Positions 31,669-41,068 of a stretch of DNA of 64,000 bases are shown here, piece after piece (position 1 is the stretch's first letter; the number at the start of each line of letters is the position of its first letter). This stretch comes from SIG636 sp045592105 (GTDB taxonomy: Bacteria; Bacillota; Clostridia; Oscillospirales; CAG-382). The position numbers and the translations under genes are program-made. The stretch spans positions 21,402-85,401 of the forward strand of contig JAZNUB010000041.1 in NCBI GenBank assembly GCA_045592105.1. Reading direction: 5' to 3'. The notes beneath the pieces were generated by a model. The model was not told where the DNA came from and did no database searches. It saw only the letters and a program-made list of their open reading frames with translations.

Positions 31669-32844
31669 ATGGGAAAGGAACAAGGAAAAGCGTTCTTCTA
31701 CAACGGATCGTGGTATCACAGAACGAAAATACTTCGAAATGATTTTACTGTCGGGTACAGTAAGAAGGGCGGCTTTGCCACCGAGAAAGAAGCATTGGAA
31801 AGCAATGCGCTGATGGAGGCAGAATTTGAGGCAAAGCAAAAAGCTTTGAGTGTGAAAAACCGCACAAGTATAACCTTAGTGGATTATCTTGCTTATTGGT
31901 TCTATCAGGTGGAGGTGCCGAGAATCTCATCGTCAACACGGATGGTGTGGGAGATCGTGTTTACGGACATTCTGAAACCGCATATAACGGATATCAAGCT
32001 GGCACATTGTACGGTTGAGTATTACGACACGCTGCTTGAAACGGCATCGGCTTATTCTCAGTCTGCCGGCAACAAAGCAAGGGAGTTTTTGTACAACGCC
32101 CTTAAAACGGCGGTAAATGACGGCTATCTGCAAAGCAATCCGATTGAGAATACAAAACGATATCCACGTGATAAGCCTAAGATTACTATTCTCTCAAAAG
32201 CAGAGCTTAAAAAGCTGATGGTTGAAGTCAGCAAGTCAAATTGGCTACTTGAAGTAATGTTAGCGTTATTTTGCGGCTTGCGTAAGGGTGAAATCTACGG
32301 ACTAAAGTTTTCGGATTTTGATATGGAACAGGAAACCGTCAAAATTCAAAGACAGGTGACGCAGGAATATCATTTCAACGAGGAGGGTAAGAGAATCGGT
32401 CAGAAGCCCTCTGAAAAGCCGCCAAAGACCGAGAACAGCTATCGTACACTCCGTGTGCCGTCTGTTATTATTGCAGAGTTGAAGAACCGTAAAAAACTGA
32501 TAGAAGCCAACAAGGAGAAAATGGGGGATGCGTACATTGACAACGATTATATTTGCTGTCAGAAGAACGGCGAATCCTCCAGTATGTCCGCTATCAATAT
32601 TGCACTCAACAAGGCTTGTAAGAAAAGCGGTGTCCGTCAGGTATCGGTACATTCCTTCCGTCATATTTATGCAACCGTTCTGTTGGAACGGGGTGTGCCG
32701 TTGGCAAAGATATCCGCCCTGCTCGGTCACAGTTCCATTCATACGACCTTTGAATATTACTGCGAGGTAATCGACGAGCGTGAAAACATCAAGACCTATA
32801 TTGATGAGACCTTCTCGGTCGAGGAGGATCAGGATGGCATTTGA
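31669..32844 (+). CDS. phage/ICE-type tyrosine integrase 1
   Basis: The 391-residue integrase has an N-terminal AP2-like arm-binding domain (1-60, ending GGFATEKEA), a SAM-like core-binding domain (about 65-165) and the catalytic domain with GLRKGEIYGL (Arg I), SVHSFRHIYATVLL (HxxR), LLGHSSIHTTFEYY (His III and Tyr). It is the intact Tn916/phage-type enzyme nearest the right end of the element and so the best candidate for its integration into uvrB. Its 3' end overlaps the start of a second integrase by 11 bp. Confidence 0.92.
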   Translation: MGKEQGKAFFYNGSWYHRTKILRNDFTVGYSKKGGFATEKEALESNALMEAEFEAKQKALSVKNRTSITLVDYLAYWFYQVEVPRISSSTRMVWEIVFTDILKPHITDIKLAHCTVEYYDTLLETASAYSQSAGNKAREFLYNALKTAVNDGYLQSNPIENTKRYPRDKPKITILSKAELKKLMVEVSKSNWLLEVMLALFCGLRKGEIYGLKFSDFDMEQETVKIQRQVTQEYHFNEEGKRIGQKPSEKPPKTENSYRTLRVPSVIIAELKNRKKLIEANKEKMGDAYIDNDYICCQKNGESSSMSAINIALNKACKKSGVRQVSVHSFRHIYATVLLERGVPLAKISALLGHSSIHTTFEYYCEVIDERENIKTYIDETFSVEEDQDGI

Positions 32845-34173
32845 GAGCTATGTGGATTGGAAAATAAGTGATGCGCTGAAAATCAAGGATAAATACGGCT
32901 ACAGAGTCACGCTCATTTTTGCAGACGGAACCAAAAAGGTGCAGCAAAAGAGTGGCTTTAAGAGTGAACGTGAATGCAAAAAGGCGAGGAATGCCACAGT
33001 TGCCAAGCTGTATAACGGCAGTTATATTGTAAACGAAGATATCACCCTGAAGGAGTTTTTTGAATGTTGGGTAAATGATGTTGTTGTAAAAATGAAAGCC
33101 AGTACCTATCGTGGATTTACGTACATTATCCGCAACAACATCAATCCCAAAATCGGCAATATTAATCTTGCAGAGTAACAAAAGGACACTTGACTGCCTT
33201 TTATACCGAGCTTTGCAACAGCTCATACGATAATGCCCGCCGTTGCCGTGTTGTCTTGAAGTTGTGCCTTCGGTACGCTGTCGGCAAAAAACTGATTCCC
33301 GAAAGTCCTGCAGAGAATCTTCTGCTTCCAAAGCAGAACAAAAAGAAAACGGAGTATCACACCATAACCATTAAACCGGAGCAGACACTTACGGCTGAGC
33401 AGTTGAAATTACTGATTGATAAAAGCAAGGACACGCCGATTTATCTGTTTATCCTGTTTGCCGGTCTTATGGGTATGCGTAAAGGTGAGATCATTGGTCT
33501 TAAATATTCCGACATTGATTATGCAAAGCAGACCATTACCGTTCAGCGGCAGTTGGGTGAGGAAATCGTTGTTGATCCCGAAACATCGGAGCATAAGATT
33601 TTGAAGAAACAGGAAATCACAACGAAAACCAAATCCAGTACACGAGTGCTGGATATTCCCGACATCGTTTTCAATGCGATTATAGAGGAACGCAAGAAGT
33701 ATGAAGCCAACCGCAGACGAAGATCGACTACATTTCAGGATTTGGATTTTATAGTTTGCTCGTCCTACGGCAGACCGAGAAGTTCGGGTTATGCATCACC
33801 GCTGTATAAAAAGCTCCTGCGTGAAAACGGTTTGCCGGACATACGCTTTCACGACCTGCGGCACACCTTTGCAACGCTATTGCTGAAAAAAGACATTGAT
33901 CTGAAGGCAATATCCAATGCGCTCGGTCATTCCAAAAGCATTATTTCGGTGGATGTATACGGCGATAATCAACAGATCATTGCCGACGGAGTAGAGGAAA
34001 TCATTCCTTTCATCCATGAGATAATGCCCGAGGACGTGCTTGCACATTTGGAGGAAGGGCAGGAAAAACAGCGTGTGAATTTCGAACCGGATATCTGTTT
34101 TCCGAACGAGCTTGCTGATGACATTATGCAGGATGTGATGAATAATCGAGCATCCTGCGGGAAAGATAATTAA
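32834..34173 (+). pseudogene. tyrosine integrase 2, frameshifted
   Basis: From ATG 32834 the frame gives the arm-binding domain (YGYRVTLIFADGTKKV) and core-binding start, then stops at 33176-33178 after NINLAE. The next frame continues at once (VTKGHLTAFYTEL) with the complete catalytic domain: GMRKGEIIGL, FHDLRHTFATLLL, ALGHSKSIISVDVY. One missing G in the GAG-TAA context restores a single 446-codon integrase. It is either a real inactivating deletion or a sequencing error; no slippery heptamer suggests programmed shifting. The long 3' tail (about 60 residues) is unusual. Confidence 0.85.
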
Positions 34174-34179
34174 CGGAAC

Positions 34180-34230
34180 AAAAGAGGGCGGTTTTTGGAT
34201 TTTTGTAAAAAAGTCCGCCGTCCTCTTTTA
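34180..34230 (+). terminator. terminator after the integrases
   Basis: AAAAGAGGGCGG (34180-34191) pairs with CCGC-CGT-CCTCTTTT (34214-34228) with a small bulge, followed by TATTTTAT. Confidence 0.65.
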
Positions 34231-34248
34231 TTTTATCTAAAAGTGTGA

Positions 34249-34254
34249 TATAAT
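34249..34254 (+). promoter_or_regulatory. element-borne promoter for the restored uvrB
   Basis: TATAAT with an extended TGA directly before it (34246-34248); the -35 region is weak. The leader to the GTG start is about 170 bp and contains the right 21-bp repeat. Confidence 0.5.
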
Positions 34255-34309
34255 GTTATATTGAAGATTTTTGTCATTCACCCAGTTCGTGCAGTTCGCA
34301 CTTTCCGTT

Positions 34310-34330
34310 AAAATGACCTGATTCGTCATC
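34310..34330 (+). repeat. subterminal 21-bp direct repeat, right copy
   Basis: Exact copy of 6354-6374 in the same orientation, between the integrases and uvrB. Confidence 0.6.
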
Positions 34331-34432
34331 AGCCATTTTTGGGCGGTTTTTGAGCGGAAACGGAATATGCGCTTTTGACGAATTTTGGGCTTATAGAAGC
34401 GATACTAAATCCCCAGAAAAGGAGGTTTTACC

Positions 34433-36379
34433 GTGGATAAATTTGAATTGGTGGCTCCCTACGCACCGACAGGAGACCAGCCGGAGGCTATTAAAAAGTT
34501 AACCGAAGGCATACAAAAAGGCTTAAAAGAGCAGGTTTTACTGGGTGTTACAGGTAGTGGTAAGACCTTTACTATGGCTAACATTATAGCAAAGGTAAAC
34601 AAACCAACACTTGTGCTTGTTCACAACAAAACGCTTGCCGCACAGCTATGCTCTGAGTTTCGAGAGTTCTTCCCGAACAACGCGGTTGAATACTTTGTTT
34701 CCTACTACGACTACTATCAGCCGGAGGCGTACGTGCCGGGTAAGGACGTTTATATTGAAAAGGATGCTTCTATAAACGACGAGATAGACAAGCTGCGCCA
34801 CAGCGCAACAAGTGCTTTGTTTGAGCGTGAGGACGTTATTATAGTGTCAAGCGTTTCCTGTATTTATTCTTTGGGTGACCCGCTTGAATACCGCAAGCAG
34901 GTTATATCCATCCGCCCGGGGCTTCAAATGAGCCGCGAAACACTTATTAAGCGGCTTGTTGCCGTGCAGTATACGAGAAGCGACATAGGCTTTGAGCGTA
35001 ACAACTTCCGCGTGCGTGGGGACGTGGTGGAGATATTCCCGTCCAATTCGGGCGCAGAGGCTATAAGGGTGGAGTTTTTTGGTGACGAGATAGACCGTAT
35101 CTCCGTTATAGACACCGTTACGGGTGAGCTAAAGGCAAGGCTTAACCACGCGGCTGTGTATCCGTCCTCACACTATGTAACGGACGAGGAGCTGCGTAAA
35201 GCCGCGCTTACGGAGATATACGACGAGATGCTTGAGAGGGTAGAGTATTTTGAAGCGCAAGGCAAGCTGATAGAGGCACAGCGTATCAAAGAGCGTACGA
35301 TGTTTGATATGGAGCAGATACGCGAGATAGGCTATTGCAGCGGCGTTGAAAACTATTCCCGCGTGCTTTCGGGCAGGAAGCCCGGCAGCGTGCCGTACAC
35401 CCTGCTGGACTATTTTCCCGAGGACTTTTTGCTGTTCATAGATGAAAGCCACGTAACGGTGCCGCAGGTGCGCGGTATGAGCGGGGGGGACGGCGCAAGA
35501 AAGAAGAATCTTATAGATTACGGCTTCCGCCTGCCCTCTGCATACGATAACCGCCCGTTAAGGTTTGAGGAGTTTGTGGCTAAAAAGGGGCAAACGGTTT
35601 ACGTTAGCGCAACGCCCGGCGAATACGAAAAGAACTGTGCCGAGGCGATGGCGGAGCAGATAATAAGACCCACGGGCTTGCTTGACCCTACGGTGGAGGT
35701 ACGCCCCGTAGCAGGGCAAATAGACGATTTGCTTGGCGAGATAAGAAACTGCATAGCCAACGGTGAGAGGGTTCTTGTTACCACGCTTACAAAAAAGATG
35801 GCGGAGGATTTAAGCGAGTATTTTTTGCAAAACGGTGTTAAAACCAAGTATTTGCACTACGATATAGAAACCATCGAGCGTATAGAGCTGCTTCGTCAGC
35901 TCCGCGCAGGGGAATACGACGTGCTTGTGGGCATAAACCTGCTTCGCGAGGGGCTGGATTTGCCTGAGGTTGCGCTGATAGGCATACTTGATGCGGATAA
36001 GGAAGGCTTTTTGCGCTCGGAAATGAGCCTTATACAAACGATAGGGCGTGCGGCGCGTAACGCAAACGGGCGCGTAATAATGTATGCGGACAAGATAACG
36101 GGCTCTATGCGCCGCGCTATGGATGAAACCAACCGCCGCCGCGCAAAGCAGGACGCGTACAACAAGGCAAACGGCATAACGCCCAAAACCATAATCAAGG
36201 AGATACGCGCGCCGATAGAGATAACCGTAAAGGGCGCGGCGCCTGACGGAAAGCTTAACAAGGCAGAAAAGAAGCAGCTTATAGAAAAGCTTCAAAAGCA
36301 AATGAAGCAGGCGGCAAAGGATCTGGATTTCGAAACGGCAGCCGCGTTGCGTGATAAGATACGCTCGCTTTTAGCGTAA
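34433..36379 (+). CDS. uvrB: excinuclease ABC subunit B (restored by the element)
   Basis: UvrB receives damaged DNA from UvrA and recruits UvrC in nucleotide excision repair. The 648-residue protein starts at GTG after AAAAGGAGG. It contains Walker A GVTGSGKT, the beta-hairpin YYDYYQPEAYVPGKD, FIDESH, the helicase motifs TKKMAEDL and GINLLREGLDLPEV, QTIGRAARN, and the C-terminal UVR motif (LIEKLQKQMKQAAKDLDFETAAALRDKI). The first 70 codons are AT-richer than the rest, and residues 1-34 differ from the host stub at 5968, so the gene is a chimera of element 5' end and host body. uvrA follows 10 bp later. Function should be intact. Confidence 0.97.
   Translation: MDKFELVAPYAPTGDQPEAIKKLTEGIQKGLKEQVLLGVTGSGKTFTMANIIAKVNKPTLVLVHNKTLAAQLCSEFREFFPNNAVEYFVSYYDYYQPEAYVPGKDVYIEKDASINDEIDKLRHSATSALFEREDVIIVSSVSCIYSLGDPLEYRKQVISIRPGLQMSRETLIKRLVAVQYTRSDIGFERNNFRVRGDVVEIFPSNSGAEAIRVEFFGDEIDRISVIDTVTGELKARLNHAAVYPSSHYVTDEELRKAALTEIYDEMLERVEYFEAQGKLIEAQRIKERTMFDMEQIREIGYCSGVENYSRVLSGRKPGSVPYTLLDYFPEDFLLFIDESHVTVPQVRGMSGGDGARKKNLIDYGFRLPSAYDNRPLRFEEFVAKKGQTVYVSATPGEYEKNCAEAMAEQIIRPTGLLDPTVEVRPVAGQIDDLLGEIRNCIANGERVLVTTLTKKMAEDLSEYFLQNGVKTKYLHYDIETIERIELLRQLRAGEYDVLVGINLLREGLDLPEVALIGILDADKEGFLRSEMSLIQTIGRAARNANGRVIMYADKITGSMRRAMDETNRRRAKQDAYNKANGITPKTIIKEIRAPIEITVKGAAPDGKLNKAEKKQLIEKLQKQMKQAAKDLDFETAAALRDKIRSLLA
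34647..34674 (+). repeat. candidate attR core inside uvrB
   Basis: The 28 bp are identical to 6182-6209. A second identical block is 34559-34590 (to 6094-6125). The true crossover lies in one of these; codon usage changes from AT-rich to host-like after it. Confidence 0.6.
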
Positions 36380-36389
36380 AGGAGAAGCA

Positions 36390-39224
36390 ATGAACAAAGA
36401 ACTTACAGTTAGAGGCGCAAGAGTAAACAACCTTAAAAACGTGAACGTTTCTATACCCAGAGATAAGCTTGTGGTGTTCACGGGGGTTTCGGGCTGCGGC
36501 AAAAGCTCGCTTGCGTTTGACACCATATACGCCGAGGGGCACAGACGGTTTGTGGAGTCTTTGTCCTCCTACGCACGAATGTTTTTGGGGCAGTTGGACA
36601 AGCCCGATATTGATGGGATAGACGGGCTTTCGCCCGCTATATCCATAGACCAGAAAACCACCTCTAAAAATCCGCGCTCCACGGTGGGCACGGTGACGGA
36701 GATATACGATTATATACGCCTTTTGTACGCACGCATAGGCGTGCCGCATTGCCCTGTGTGCGGTGAGGTTATAGCACAGCAAAGCGTGGACGAGATAGTG
36801 GATAGCGTTTGCGCTTTGGAGGAGGGCACGCGCTTTTTGGTGCTTGCGCCTGTTGTTAGGGGCAAAAAGGGGCAGCACGAAAAGCTGTTGGACGGTGCGG
36901 CGCGAAGCGGATACGTGCGCGTTCGCATAGACGGCTCTATGTACGAGCTGGACGACAGGCCTGAGCTTGATAAAAACAAAAAGCATGATATAGACATAGT
37001 TGTAGACCGTTTGATACTGCGCGAGGATATAAAAAGCCGCCTTACGGACAGCGTTGAAACAGCCGCCAAGCTTGGTGACGGTATAGTGTGCATCCAAACG
37101 CTTAACGCTGACGGCGCGGAGGGGGAGGAGCTTACCTTCAGCCAAAACTACGCCTGCAAAACGCACGGCATTAGCTTAGGTGAGCTTACGCCGCGTATGT
37201 TTTCCTTCAACAACCCCTACGGTGCTTGCGAAAAGTGCGGCGGCTTGGGGGAAAGCTTTGTGCTGTCACCCGATAAGCTTATACCCGATAAAACGCGCTC
37301 CCTTTATACGGGCGCAATTATATGCAACGGCTTTAAATCCATAACCGCAAACAGCTATTACGGCGATATATACAACCGCCTCGGCAAATATCACGGCTTT
37401 GATATCCACACGCCTATTCAAGACTATACCGAGGAGGCGTTGGAGGTGTTGCTGTACGGCAATATGGGCGCGGTAAAGGCGCGCCGCAGGGATGTGTACG
37501 AGCCTAAATTTGAAGGCATTATCAATATGATAGACCGTCGCTACCGTCAATGCGGCAACGATTTTACCACGCGTGAGTATTACGAGGAGTTTATGGAAAA
37601 CATCCCCTGCTCGGAGTGCGGTGGCAAACGCCTTAAGGCAGAGGCGCTTGCGGTAACTGTGGGCGGGCTTAACATAGCGGAGCTTTGCGACCTTTCCGTT
37701 GGCAAGTGCAAAAGCTTTTTTGAAAGCCTTGTGCTAACGCCTAAGGAGGCATCTATAGCCAAGGAGATACTAAAGGAGATAAAGGCAAGGCTTAGCTTCT
37801 TAAACAGCGTTGGGCTGGAGTATTTAACGCTGTCACGCAAGTCCGGCGGGCTTTCGGGCGGGGAAGCGCAACGCATAAGGCTTGCAACGCAGATAGGCTC
37901 TTCTCTTATGGGTGTGCTTTATATTCTTGACGAGCCAAGCATAGGCTTGCACCAGCGCGACAATATGAAGCTTATACAAACGCTTAAAAATCTGCGCGAT
38001 ATCGGCAACACCGTGATAGTGGTGGAGCACGACGAGGAAACTATGCTTGCCGCTGATTATATCGTGGATATAGGGCCTGCCGCAGGCATCCACGGGGGCG
38101 AGGTTGTGTTTTCGGGTACGCCCGATGAGCTTTTGAAGGACGAACGCTCGCTTACGGGTATGTACCTTTCGGGCAAGCTGAAGGTGGAGGTGCCGAAAAA
38201 GCGCAGAGAGGGCAACGGCGGCTTTATAACCGTGCGCGGTGCTACGGAAAACAACCTTAAGGATATAGACGTTAGCTTCCCTTTGGGTTGCTTTGTGTGC
38301 GTAACGGGCGTTTCGGGTTCAGGTAAAAGCTCGCTTGTGAACTCCGTTTTGTATAACGGCATAGCGAAAAAGCTTGGGCGCTACACGCTAAGCCCCGGTA
38401 AGCACAAATGCATAGAGGGTATTGAAAACATTGATAAAATCATCGCGATAGACCAAAGCCCCATTGGGCGCACTCCGCGCTCCAACCCCGCAACGTATAC
38501 GGGCATCTTTTCGGAGATACGCTCTATCTTTGCTTCCACGCCCGATGCGAAAGCGCGCGGGTATACGGATGGGAGGTTTTCCTTTAACATAAAGGGCGGT
38601 AGGTGTGAGGCGTGTCAGGGCGACGGTACCTTGAAGATAGAGATGCACTTTTTGCCTGACGTGTACGTGAACTGTGACGTGTGCAAGGGTAAGAGATACA
38701 ACCGCGAAACGCTGGAGATAAAATACAAGGGAAAAACTATTAGCGATATACTTGAGATGACCGTGGACGAGGGCTGTGAGTTCTTTGAGGCGTACCCCTC
38801 CTTAAAACGCAAGCTTTGTGTAATGCGTGACGTTGGCTTGGGGTACATCAAGATAGGGCAAAGCTCCACAACTCTCTCAGGCGGCGAAGCGCAAAGGGTA
38901 AAGCTATCCAGCGAGCTTGCAAGAAGAAGCACGGGCAAAACGCTGTATATACTTGACGAGCCTACAACGGGCTTGCACACGGACGACGTGAACAAGCTGA
39001 AGGACGTTTTGCAAAAGCTTGTGGAGGCGGGCAACACCGTTGTTGTTATCGAGCATAATTTAGACCTTATTAAAACGGCAGACTATATAATTGATATGGG
39101 CCCCGAGGGTGGTGACGGCGGCGGCACGGTTGTTGTGCAGGGCACGCCGGAGCAGGTTGCTTGTTGCGAGCAGTCACACACGGGGGCGTATCTTAAAAGC
39201 TATCTAAACGGAGGTGCGGTATGA
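36390..39224 (+). CDS. uvrA: excinuclease ABC subunit A
   Basis: The 944-residue damage-recognition ATPase has both ABC halves: GVSGCGKSSL and GVSGSGKSSL Walker A motifs, two LSGGEAQR signatures, ILDEPSIGLH and ILDEPTTGLH Walker B motifs. It also has the zinc fingers CPVCGEV, CEKCGGLGE...CSECGGKR and CEACQGDG...CDVCKGKR. It acts with UvrB encoded just upstream (10 bp) and is clearly in one operon. The stop overlaps the following radical SAM gene by 4 bp. Confidence 0.98.
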   Translation: MNKELTVRGARVNNLKNVNVSIPRDKLVVFTGVSGCGKSSLAFDTIYAEGHRRFVESLSSYARMFLGQLDKPDIDGIDGLSPAISIDQKTTSKNPRSTVGTVTEIYDYIRLLYARIGVPHCPVCGEVIAQQSVDEIVDSVCALEEGTRFLVLAPVVRGKKGQHEKLLDGAARSGYVRVRIDGSMYELDDRPELDKNKKHDIDIVVDRLILREDIKSRLTDSVETAAKLGDGIVCIQTLNADGAEGEELTFSQNYACKTHGISLGELTPRMFSFNNPYGACEKCGGLGESFVLSPDKLIPDKTRSLYTGAIICNGFKSITANSYYGDIYNRLGKYHGFDIHTPIQDYTEEALEVLLYGNMGAVKARRRDVYEPKFEGIINMIDRRYRQCGNDFTTREYYEEFMENIPCSECGGKRLKAEALAVTVGGLNIAELCDLSVGKCKSFFESLVLTPKEASIAKEILKEIKARLSFLNSVGLEYLTLSRKSGGLSGGEAQRIRLATQIGSSLMGVLYILDEPSIGLHQRDNMKLIQTLKNLRDIGNTVIVVEHDEETMLAADYIVDIGPAAGIHGGEVVFSGTPDELLKDERSLTGMYLSGKLKVEVPKKRREGNGGFITVRGATENNLKDIDVSFPLGCFVCVTGVSGSGKSSLVNSVLYNGIAKKLGRYTLSPGKHKCIEGIENIDKIIAIDQSPIGRTPRSNPATYTGIFSEIRSIFASTPDAKARGYTDGRFSFNIKGGRCEACQGDGTLKIEMHFLPDVYVNCDVCKGKRYNRETLEIKYKGKTISDILEMTVDEGCEFFEAYPSLKRKLCVMRDVGLGYIKIGQSSTTLSGGEAQRVKLSSELARRSTGKTLYILDEPTTGLHTDDVNKLKDVLQKLVEAGNTVVVIEHNLDLIKTADYIIDMGPEGGDGGGTVVVQGTPEQVACCEQSHTGAYLKSYLNGGAV

Positions 39225-41068
39225 ACACCGACAGAATAAAGCATATACTTGCAAGGGTTGAGAAGCCGGGTAGATATACCGGCGGTGAATACGGCGAGCT
39301 TATAAAGGACAAATCGCAAATAGAGGTGCGGATGGCGTTCTGCTTCCCCGATACCTACGAGATAGGTATGTCTAACCTCGGTGTAAAGATACTGCGCCAT
39401 TGTCTTAATAAAAAGGACTATTTGTGGTGCGAGCGTTGCTATGCCCCGTGGGACGATATGGAAAAGGAGATGCGGCGCGAGGGTATACCGCTTTACGCGC
39501 TTGAAAGCGGGGACGATATCAAGGATTTTGATATCGTGGCGTTCACGCTTCAGTACGAGCTTTCCTATACCAACGCCGTGAATATGCTGCAGCTTGCGGG
39601 GATACCGCTTTTTGCCGCAGAGCGCGGAGAGGAGTATCCGCTTATAATAGCAGGCGGTCCTTGCGCTTACAATCCGGAGCCGATGGCGGATTTTGTTGAT
39701 ATCTTCTCCATAGGTGAGGGGGAGGAAACCTTGTGCGAGCTTGCGGATTTGTACCGCGAGTGTAAGAAAAACGGCACCCCTAAGGCAGAGCTTTTGAAAA
39801 AAGCTTCACAGATAAAGGGGATGTACGTTCCGTCGCTTTACAGCGTTGAGTATAACGAAAACGGCACTATTAAAGACTTTAAGCCCGTAGAGGATGGAGT
39901 TCCTGCGGTTATAGAGAAGACCTTTATTACGGATATGGACAGCGTGGAGTTCCCAACCGAGCACGAGCTGCCGTATCTTGAAACCGTGCACGACCGTATG
40001 GTTTTAGAGGTGTTCCGCGGCTGTATACGCGGATGCCGCTTCTGCCAAGCGGGGATGGTGTACCGCCCCGTGCGTGAGAAAAGCCCCGAGGTGCTGGACG
40101 AGCAGGCGAAAAAGCTTTACAAAAGCACGGGGTATAACGAGATATCTATGTGCTGTCTAAGCATAAGCGACTATTCGCGCCTTAAAGAGCTTTTGGACAA
40201 GCTGCTTGTATGGACGGAGGACGAGCGCATAAATCTTTCGTTGCCCTCTATGCGTATAGACAGCTTTTACGGCGAGCTTATGGAAAAGGCAATGAACGTG
40301 CGCCAAAGCGGCTTAACCTTTGCGCCCGAAGCGGGCACGCAAAGGCTACGCAACGTTATAAACAAGAACCTAACGGAGGAGGAGATCCTTTCGGGCTGTG
40401 CAACCGCGTTTGACGGTGGGCGCAGCAGCTTGAAGCTGTATTTTATGAACGGCCTGCCCACGGAAACCGACGACGATATCCGCGGCATAGCATCGCTTGG
40501 GCAGAAGATAGTGGACCTTTATTATTCTAAAAAACGCCGCAACCCCAAGGGCGTAAACGTGAATATAAGCGTTTCGTGTTTGGTGCCCAAACCCTTTACG
40601 CCATTCCAATGGATGCCGCAGGATACGATAGACGAGCTTAAGCGCAAACAGCTTTTGCTAAAGGAATGTATAACCACGCGCAAGATAAACTATAACTACC
40701 ACGATAGCGAGGTAAGCTTTTTGGAGGCTGTTTTTGCAAGAGGGGACCGCAGGCTTTCCGCCGCTATTGCGGAGGCGGTAGCGCAAGGTCAGCGCTTTGA
40801 TAGCTGGGACGAGTTTTTTAACTACGAAAAGTGGATGGAGATATTTGAGAAAACGGGCATAGACCCCACGTTTTACGCCAACCGCGCATTTGGCTTTGAC
40901 GAGAAGCTTCCGTGGGACCATATAGATTGCGGTGTAAGCAAGGAGTTCCTTGTGCGTGAAGCAAAGGCGGCACTTGCCGCAACCACCACGCCCGATTGCC
41001 GCACGCGTTGCTCTGCCTGCGGTATGCAAAGCAAAGGCTGTACCATTTGCAAAGGAGGGGATAAGTAA
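39221..41068 (+). CDS. TIGR03960-type radical SAM protein with B12-binding-like domain
   Basis: The 615-residue protein has an N-terminal cobalamin-binding-like Rossmann domain (SNLGVKILRHCLNKK, VAFTLQYELSYTNAV, IAGGPCAYNPEP). The radical SAM cluster motif FRGCIRGCRFCQAG (CxxxCxxC) comes at residue about 270, and a C-terminal Cys-rich tail (CRTRCSACGMQSKGCTICK) may bind another cluster. Genes of this family are regularly paired with the DUF2344 gene that follows and lie near rng/rplU, suggesting an RNA or ribosome modification, but the reaction is not established. It is translationally coupled to uvrA and the next gene (ATG/TAA overlaps). Confidence 0.9.
   Translation: MNTDRIKHILARVEKPGRYTGGEYGELIKDKSQIEVRMAFCFPDTYEIGMSNLGVKILRHCLNKKDYLWCERCYAPWDDMEKEMRREGIPLYALESGDDIKDFDIVAFTLQYELSYTNAVNMLQLAGIPLFAAERGEEYPLIIAGGPCAYNPEPMADFVDIFSIGEGEETLCELADLYRECKKNGTPKAELLKKASQIKGMYVPSLYSVEYNENGTIKDFKPVEDGVPAVIEKTFITDMDSVEFPTEHELPYLETVHDRMVLEVFRGCIRGCRFCQAGMVYRPVREKSPEVLDEQAKKLYKSTGYNEISMCCLSISDYSRLKELLDKLLVWTEDERINLSLPSMRIDSFYGELMEKAMNVRQSGLTFAPEAGTQRLRNVINKNLTEEEILSGCATAFDGGRSSLKLYFMNGLPTETDDDIRGIASLGQKIVDLYYSKKRRNPKGVNVNISVSCLVPKPFTPFQWMPQDTIDELKRKQLLLKECITTRKINYNYHDSEVSFLEAVFARGDRRLSAAIAEAVAQGQRFDSWDEFFNYEKWMEIFEKTGIDPTFYANRAFGFDEKLPWDHIDCGVSKEFLVREAKAALAATTTPDCRTRCSACGMQSKGCTICKGGDK

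Noticed and set aside
33150..33200. Programmed frameshift in integrase 2
   Set aside because: No slippery heptamer or downstream pseudoknot; a single-base deletion is simpler.
36279..38648. Long minus-strand frames opposite uvrB/uvrA and other GC-richer genes
   Set aside because: They are mirror frames of strongly conserved coding sequence, without ribosome sites or recognisable domains.
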